This document shows, one piece after another, positions 6,574 to 9,618 of a stretch of DNA of 9,618 bases. The notes below the pieces were generated by a model. It was not told the DNA's origin and ran no database searches. It saw only the letters and a program-made list of their open reading frames with translations. The position numbers were made by a program, and so were the translations under genes. Each line of letters begins with the position of its first letter. The first letter of the stretch is position 1. This stretch comes from Chlamydiota bacterium (GTDB lineage Bacteria > Chlamydiota > Chlamydiia > Chlamydiales > SM23-39): the NCBI GenBank assembly GCA_027459365.1, contig DAIDIM010000120.1:1-9618 (forward strand), in the 5' to 3' direction.

Positions 6574-7515
6574 CTACGTACTCTTCATGGCCACTTTTTC
6601 TTCGTGATTCCATTTACGGAAAGGAATTGCATCCTCTTTGTATGGACGAACTCGCCCCACTTCCAAGCATTTTTCACAGCAACAACCCTGATGCATTTTA
6701 AGACAAGATAAGCAGCAAATAAACAGTTTATTGCAGTCCATGTTGGCACAATTGTAATAGACATCGCACGGAGTGCTACATAAAGAACAGTGTGCAATCG
6801 GCGGCGCATCCTCTTTACCAAGTGGGACAACTAAACGATCATCGAAGACAAAAAGTTTCCCCTTCCATTGATCATTTCCTTCTTGAACGCCATACTCAAT
6901 GACCCCCCCATCCAATTGAAACACGTTTTCAAAACCCTCTTTCTTCATGAGTGCAGAATAGAATTCACATCGAATCCCACCAGTGCAATACATCATCACA
7001 GTGGTTTTTGTTGGATCCCGTGTTTCTAACAATGCTTTTGCGAAGGCCGGAAATTGCCTAAAAGTCTCTAGTTTCGGAAGCTCGGCACCATCAAAATGGC
7101 CCACTTCCCATTCGTAGTCATTGCGCACATCAAGGAGCAATGTATTTTCATCTTTAGTCTTTAATTTCTCTTTCCACTCTTTTGGGGAAATATGGGTACC
7201 TGTCATTGAAAAATCGACATCGCAGTCTATGGCAACAAGCTGTTTCCGCACTTTCACAGTCATTTTTGGAAAGGAGTGCCGATCTGACTTATGAATTTTT
7301 ACTTTAACATTCTGAAAACGGGGATCTGCCCGCAACCAAGCGATATATTCTTCTGCATGATCTTCTCTGCCACTTGATTGACCATTGATCCCTTGCTCGG
7401 AGATGTAAATTCTCCCTTTAAAATCTCTTGTTTTAAAGAACTCTTTATGACGTTCTACCTCAAGTTGAGGATTGTCAATATGGCCTATGTGATAATATGC
7501 GAGGACTGAATACAT
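6574..7515 (-). CDS. trhO: tRNA uridine(34) hydroxylase TrhO (YceA), rhodanese-type
   Basis: This 313-residue protein belongs to the TrhO/YceA family, which performs the oxygen-dependent 5-hydroxylation of wobble uridine 34 in a set of tRNAs. Domains: an N-terminal acylphosphatase-like domain (about 1-95, with RIYISEQGINGQ at 35-46), a rhodanese domain (about 120-215, LLLDVRNDYEWEVGHF) with the active-site loop CTGGIRCE, in which Cys177 is the expected catalytic cysteine, and a C-terminal domain (243-283) with 12 cysteines, starting CSLCSTPC and ending CCCEKC, which probably binds metal. Length and motif order match the chlamydial YceA proteins as I recall them. The ATG at 7515 has no clear Shine-Dalgarno sequence, which agrees with the predicted leaderless mRNA. 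It is divergent from rpsD, the same pairing I recall in C. trachomatis (CT627/CT626). Confidence 0.94.
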   Translation of the reverse strand: MYSVLAYYHIGHIDNPQLEVERHKEFFKTRDFKGRIYISEQGINGQSSGREDHAEEYIAWLRADPRFQNVKVKIHKSDRHSFPKMTVKVRKQLVAIDCDVDFSMTGTHISPKEWKEKLKTKDENTLLLDVRNDYEWEVGHFDGAELPKLETFRQFPAFAKALLETRDPTKTTVMMYCTGGIRCEFYSALMKKEGFENVFQLDGGVIEYGVQEGNDQWKGKLFVFDDRLVVPLGKEDAPPIAHCSLCSTPCDVYYNCANMDCNKLFICCLSCLKMHQGCCCEKCLEVGRVRPYKEDAIPFRKWNHEEKVAMKST

Positions 7516-7524
7516 AACAGCGAG

Positions 7525-7553
7525 AGTATACGGAAAGAATCTAGATTTTTCAA
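7525..7553 (-). promoter_or_regulatory. Predicted trhO promoter, giving a near-leaderless mRNA
   Basis: On the minus strand TTGAAA (7548-7553) and TATACT (7525-7530) are separated by 17 bases; each hexamer differs from consensus by one base. Transcription would start six to nine bases on, at about 7516-7519, only one to four bases before the ATG at 7515. Confidence 0.5.
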
Positions 7554-7596
7554 ATACTCGTTTAAAACACTAATAATCAGCTACTTACGAATAGTA

Positions 7597-7625
7597 TTGT
7601 TCGAAAAATAAAACCGTACTATACT
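7597..7625 (+). promoter_or_regulatory. Predicted rpsD promoter
   Basis: TTGTTC (7597-7602) and TATACT (7620-7625) are separated by 17 bases. The predicted start is near 7632, giving a leader of about 29 bases with GGAGA at 7652-7656, four bases before the ATG at 7661. Confidence 0.5.
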
Positions 7626-7660
7626 ATACCCTTTCAAATTGGAACGTTTTTGGAGAAACA

Positions 7661-8281
7661 ATGGCTCGATATAGAGGTCCTAAGAATCGCATTGCACGTA
7701 AATATGCCGCAAACATCTTCGGCAAGGCGCGCAATCCTTTGCTACATAAGCAAAACCCACCAGGTCAGCATGGTGCGAAGCGTAAAAAGAAATCTGACTA
7801 TGGCGTACAGCTCGAAGAAAGACAAAAGTTGAAAGCGATCTATGGTATGATGAGCCAAAAACAGCTCGTCAATGCGTACAAGAAAGCCCTTCTTTTAAAG
7901 GGAAATACAGCGCAGCACTTTATGAATCAACTCGAGTGCCGCTTAGACAATATTGTTTACAGACTCCGCTTTGGCTCTTCCATTTTCGCAGCCCAACAAC
8001 TCGTATCTCATGGACATATCCAGGTTGATGGCAAGAAAGTAGACAGAAGATCTTTCATGGTGAAGCCTGGGATGATTGTTTCTGTGAAACCCGCTTCACG
8101 ACAGATGAAAGCAGTTCAAATGGCACAAGAGTATACACAACGGGAACTTCCAGAATATCTCTCGTTATCAGAAGACAAGCATTCAGGACAAGTTTTGATT
8201 GCCCCACAAATCGATCAAATTCCGCTCCCCTTGCCGGTCAACATTCCTCTTGTCTGCGAATTCATCTCGCACACATCCTAA
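7661..8281 (+). CDS. rpsD: Small ribosomal subunit protein uS4 (S4)
   Basis: This is full-length S4, 206 residues, a primary 16S rRNA binding protein that nucleates assembly of the 5' domain of the 30S subunit. The N-terminus MARYRGPKNRIARKY and the segment KQNPPGQHGAKRKKKSDYG (30-48) are typical. The S4 RNA-binding fold spans about residues 93-155 and includes CRLDNIVYRLRF, LVSHGHIQVDGKKVDRRS and VKPGMIVSVK. The C-terminal IPLVCEFIS corresponds to the conserved end of the family. The zinc-binding cysteines of the C+ type are absent from the N-terminus, so it is the C- form. The ATG is supported by GGAGA four bases upstream. It is monocistronic here and divergent from trhO; whether S4 represses its own mRNA cannot be judged from the short leader. 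Confidence 0.97.
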   Translation: MARYRGPKNRIARKYAANIFGKARNPLLHKQNPPGQHGAKRKKKSDYGVQLEERQKLKAIYGMMSQKQLVNAYKKALLLKGNTAQHFMNQLECRLDNIVYRLRFGSSIFAAQQLVSHGHIQVDGKKVDRRSFMVKPGMIVSVKPASRQMKAVQMAQEYTQRELPEYLSLSEDKHSGQVLIAPQIDQIPLPLPVNIPLVCEFISHTS

Positions 8282-8287
8282 TTGGAT

Positions 8288-8318
8288 AACCACTTCTTTC
8301 TATCCGAAAGAGGTGGTT
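8288..8318 (+). terminator. Stem-loop after rpsD, terminator-like but without T-run
   Basis: AACCACTTCTTTC (8288-8300) pairs with GAAAGAGGTGGTT (8306-8318) around TATCC: 13 bp with one G-T pair, seven bases after the rpsD stop. No T-run follows directly. It may terminate poorly, or protect the 3' end of the transcript. Confidence 0.5.
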
Positions 8319-8352
8319 CCCAAACGCATTAACTTCGTCCAAAATAATTCAC

Positions 8353-8374
8353 AAAATCGTCGAAGCAATTTTTT
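8353..8374. terminator. Weak hairpin with T-run between rpsD and the tail-anchored gene
   Basis: On the plus strand AAAATCG (8353-8359) and CAATTTT (8366-8372) can pair with one mismatch and run into six Ts (8369-8374). On the minus strand the mismatch becomes a G-T pair (AAAATTG/CGATTTT), ten or so bases after the stop of the 8384-8719 gene. It may serve the two convergent genes, but the stem is short and AT-rich. Confidence 0.35.
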
Positions 8375-8383
8375 GGGTACATT

Positions 8384-8719
8384 CTAAAATGTAGCAAGTA
8401 TTAACAGTGCGACTAACAAAATCAGCGCCAATACCCAACCTATTTTCTTTAAGATGTCTAGGCATGATATATCTGTTTTTACACCCTTTCTCTGTGTTTC
8501 TTCTATTTTCTCTGGGTCTAATCGTGTTGGCATTTTGCCTGATCCTACATCAGATGGGATAATTCCTCCACCAAAGCAAGCGGTACAACTAAACATCCGC
8601 TGTCTAACCTCTGCTGTCTTCTCATCTGCATGGGAAAAGATAGGTTTTTGAGCTTGCCGAGGAACTGTATCTACAGAATGTTTTGCAGCTCTTGTAGTTG
8701 ACCTTACTTGTGCTGACAT
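8384..8719 (-). CDS. Small tail-anchored membrane protein, orphan
   Basis: This is a 111-residue protein with a hydrophilic N-terminal 90 residues and one hydrophobic segment at the extreme C-terminus (93-111, IGWVLALILLVALLILATF), so it would be tail-anchored with its N-terminus in the cytoplasm. The soluble part begins basic (MSAQVRSTTRAAKHS), contains CTACFGGG with a CxxC (Cys45, Cys48) and has a third cysteine at 86. There is no signal peptide. The ATG at 8719 is chosen because AGAGGTG lies three bases before it; the GTG at 8725 is part of that site. It is convergent with rpsD and borders decayed mobile DNA. I do not recognise the family. A secreted inclusion-membrane or effector role is possible in a chlamydia, but known Inc proteins have a bilobed hydrophobic hairpin, which is absent here. 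Confidence 0.72.
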   Translation of the reverse strand: MSAQVRSTTRAAKHSVDTVPRQAQKPIFSHADEKTAEVRQRMFSCTACFGGGIIPSDVGSGKMPTRLDPEKIEETQRKGVKTDISCLDILKKIGWVLALILLVALLILATF

Positions 8720-8722
8720 ATT

Positions 8723-8729
8723 CACCTCT
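8723..8729 (-). promoter_or_regulatory. Ribosome binding site that fixes the tail-anchored protein start
   Basis: AGAGGTG on the minus strand lies three bases before the ATG at 8719. The GTG inside it (8725) is in frame but cannot be the start if this is the ribosome site. Confidence 0.55.
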
Positions 8730-8776
8730 TGTTTTAAAATTAATAAAAACTATATTAGTTAATATATATATTATAT

Positions 8777-8806
8777 ATTATAAATTATTTAATATTAATT
8801 AAACAA
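8777..8806 (-). promoter_or_regulatory. Predicted promoter in an AT-rich stretch
   Basis: On the minus strand TTGTTT (8801-8806) and a perfect TATAAT (8777-8782) are separated by 18 bases, upstream of the tail-anchored protein gene. The DNA from about 8741 to 8805 is almost only A and T, so -10 matches arise easily by chance and the exact site is uncertain. Confidence 0.35.
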
Positions 8807-8893
8807 TACCAAGTATAAGCGTTTTTTAGAAATGTCGCCTTTGATTATGTAAATCCTTAAGGCTTAGCATCTGAAAGGAGTATAAAAAATTGA

Positions 8894-9096
8894 ATGGATT
8901 GTATCTCTTTGATTCAGAAGAGTTTAAAACGTTTATAGGAGCTACTAAAAGTTCTTAATAAACGACAAACTATATCCCAGACAGCTGAAATACTGGGTCT
9001 CAGTCCAAGCCACGTCAAACGGATTATTAAAACGTGCCAAGCTATAAGCTTTTTTCAAAGCGTCAGTTCAAATGTCCTCTGGGTAATCATATGTGG
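8894..9096 (+). pseudogene. Transposase N-terminal relic (ISNCY-like helix-turn-helix), broken
   Basis: Read from the ATG at 8894 the frame gives MDCISLIQKSLKRL, an in-frame TAG (8936-8938), then ELLKVLNKRQTISQ followed by TAEILGLSPSHVKRIIK to 9031. This is the layout of the first 45 residues of ISNCY-type transposases, where a SQKxLKRLELLxxVL helix leads into a helix-turn-helix ending AAELLGLSxRxVxRLxK. Beyond 9031 the similarity moves to the third frame (9043-9090, YKLFSKRQFKCPLGNH, compare the family's LISKRRGKPSNxR), so a frameshift or small deletion is likely. The catalytic part is gone. AAGGAG at 8875-8880 may be the old ribosome site. The family is assigned by eye from pattern; that it is a DNA-binding relic is firmer than the exact IS group. 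Confidence 0.6.
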
Positions 9097-9104
9097 TAAT
9101 CATA
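9082..9104. repeat. Short direct repeat GGTAATCATA x2
   Basis: GGTAATCATA occurs at 9082-9091 and 9095-9104, with a period of 13 bases. It lies where the transposase relic ends and may be a local duplication from the decay of the element. Confidence 0.6.
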
Positions 9105-9167
9105 AGTCCTTGATAATTAATGATGAGAAATGACTTTAATGGAAGGGAATATACCTATGAGTACAAA

Positions 9168-9333
9168 GCTCGACTTTGTACATTTTTGAAAGGCAGATCC
9201 GAGGGAGGCGTCTGATGATTTTATTATTTTTTTGCGAGTTAATAGCAGCAACGTCCCTATTGACGAGTAAAAAAATAATAAAAGCGCGGACGCTCTCACC
9301 GGAGATGCCATCAAAAAATGACATAAGTCGAGC
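9168..9333. repeat. Imperfect 166-bp palindrome, MITE-like
   Basis: The two halves are inverted copies of each other. The ends are GCTCGACTT (9168-9176) and AAGTCGAGC (9325-9333). Inside these, CATTTTT (9181-9187) pairs with AAAAATG (9314-9320). A diverged arm of about 30 bases with several indels follows, then a perfect 15-bp stem TTTTATTATTTTTTT (9219-9233) with its complement at 9269-9283, then GTTAATAG/CTATTGAC toward the centre near 9251. A small separate palindrome (GTACAAAG-CTCGA-CTTTGTAC, 9161-9181) overlaps the left end. Frames of 60 to 90 codons cross this element on both strands and mirror each other; they are not convincing genes. It lies just after the transposase relic, but its ends were not matched to that element. 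Confidence 0.7.
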
Positions 9334-9375
9334 AAAGGACTTAACGAAACTAAAATTTTACCCAATATATGAACC

Positions 9376-9389
9376 AAACCCGAAGGTTT
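9376..9389 (-). terminator. Small UUCG-type hairpin after the membrane protein gene
   Basis: On the minus strand AAACC-TTCG-GGTTT forms a 5-bp stem with a stable UUCG tetraloop seven bases beyond the stop codon at 9396. No T-run follows, so termination is uncertain. Confidence 0.3.
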
Positions 9390-9395
9390 AAAAAT

Positions 9396-9617
9396 TTATC
9401 TTGTCTCAAGTTCATGCGTACGAGATATGCTAAGATAGAAACTTCCTGCAAACATAGCCAAAAACCAAGTACCCGTCCCCGCAAGTTGGAAGATCTGAGT
9501 GGATAAAGATCGTGGGAAATCCCCGTTTACAAAAGCGACATCACCAAAGAATAGGGCACACATTAAGATCGTGGTAATACTTGCAAAAAAGCCACATCCG
9601 ATGAGACGTATTAAATA
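9396..9617 (-). CDS. C-terminal part of a multi-pass membrane protein, cut by the window
   Basis: The minus-strand frame is open from the window edge and ends at TAA (9396-9398), giving the last 73 residues of a protein whose start lies beyond 9618. It begins YLIRLIGCGFFASITTILMC and ends SISRTHELETR. Two hydrophobic segments are visible: residues about 5-25 (IGCGFFASITTILMCALFF) and about 43-65 (FQLAGTGTWFLAMFAGSFYLSIS), linked by a short loop with GDFPRSLSTQ. The last residues are charged and hydrophilic. The pattern resembles the last two helices of DoxX-like four-helix membrane proteins, but that is a guess from shape. There is no internal stop and the Phe/Leu/Ile-rich composition is typical of a real membrane protein. 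Confidence 0.65.
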   Translation of the reverse strand, partial: YLIRLIGCGFFASITTILMCALFFGDVAFVNGDFPRSLSTQIFQLAGTGTWFLAMFAGSFYLSISRTHELETR

Positions 9618-9618
9618 G

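Noticed and set aside
6487..6711. Plus-strand frames reading LCVLCASVVK and similar
   Set aside because: These are translations of the CTCTGTG repeat running into the antisense of trhO; such peptides are a known artefact of this repeat type.
9101..9329. CATAAGTC at 9101-9108 and 9322-9329 as a possible target-site duplication around the palindrome
   Set aside because: The second copy overlaps the palindrome's own right end rather than flanking it, and eight bases can match by chance.
9176..9391. A 71-codon plus-strand frame and an 86-codon minus-strand frame over the right-hand palindrome
   Set aside because: Both are read through the two arms of the same inverted repeat and mirror each other. 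Neither has a convincing ribosome site or a recognisable domain.

Overview
The window looks like chromosomal DNA of a chlamydia, most likely a lineage outside Chlamydiaceae. The clues are the adjacent, divergent rpsD and trhO (yceA) genes, a pheT followed by a MORN-repeat lipoprotein (both arrangements I recall from Chlamydia trachomatis), a SNF2-type helicase, moderately AT-rich DNA, small orphan lipoproteins and a match to a sigma-54 promoter. The genus cannot be fixed from this sequence alone.

Layout from left to right. Positions 3-2162 hold the 3' nine tenths of pheT (+). After a 197-base gap with a predicted promoter comes a MORN-repeat lipoprotein (2360-3337, +), closed by a strong intrinsic terminator. 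A small acidic lipoprotein (3376-3738, -) lies tail-to-tail with it. Its start region faces a divergent 61-residue coiled-coil protein (3846-4031, +) preceded by a well-formed sigma-54 -24/-12 element. This small gene overlaps tail-to-tail with a compact SNF2-family ATPase (4020-6317, -). Between that ATPase and trhO (6574-7515, -) sits a nested-hairpin palindrome of about 208 bp built of CTCTGTG modules, a type of noncoding repeat found in many unrelated bacterial genomes. trhO and rpsD (7661-8281, +) are divergent, and each has a plausible sigma-70-type promoter in the shared 145-base gap; the trhO promoter predicts a leaderless or nearly leaderless mRNA.

The right end, from about 8282, is a decayed accessory zone. 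It holds a 111-residue tail-anchored membrane protein (8384-8719, -), a very AT-rich promoter region, a broken transposase N-terminus with a recognisable helix-turn-helix (8894-9096, +), a second imperfect palindrome of about 166 bp (9168-9333), and the C-terminal 73 residues of a multi-pass membrane protein that runs off the window (9396-9617, -).

Three genes belong to translation: tRNA charging with phenylalanine (pheT), wobble uridine modification (trhO) and the small ribosomal subunit (rpsD). The others are an ATP-driven nucleic acid translocase and several small envelope or unknown proteins. I see no CRISPR array, rRNA or tRNA gene and no defence island. The least ordinary signals are the sigma-54 promoter driving a micro-protein and the two palindromic elements.
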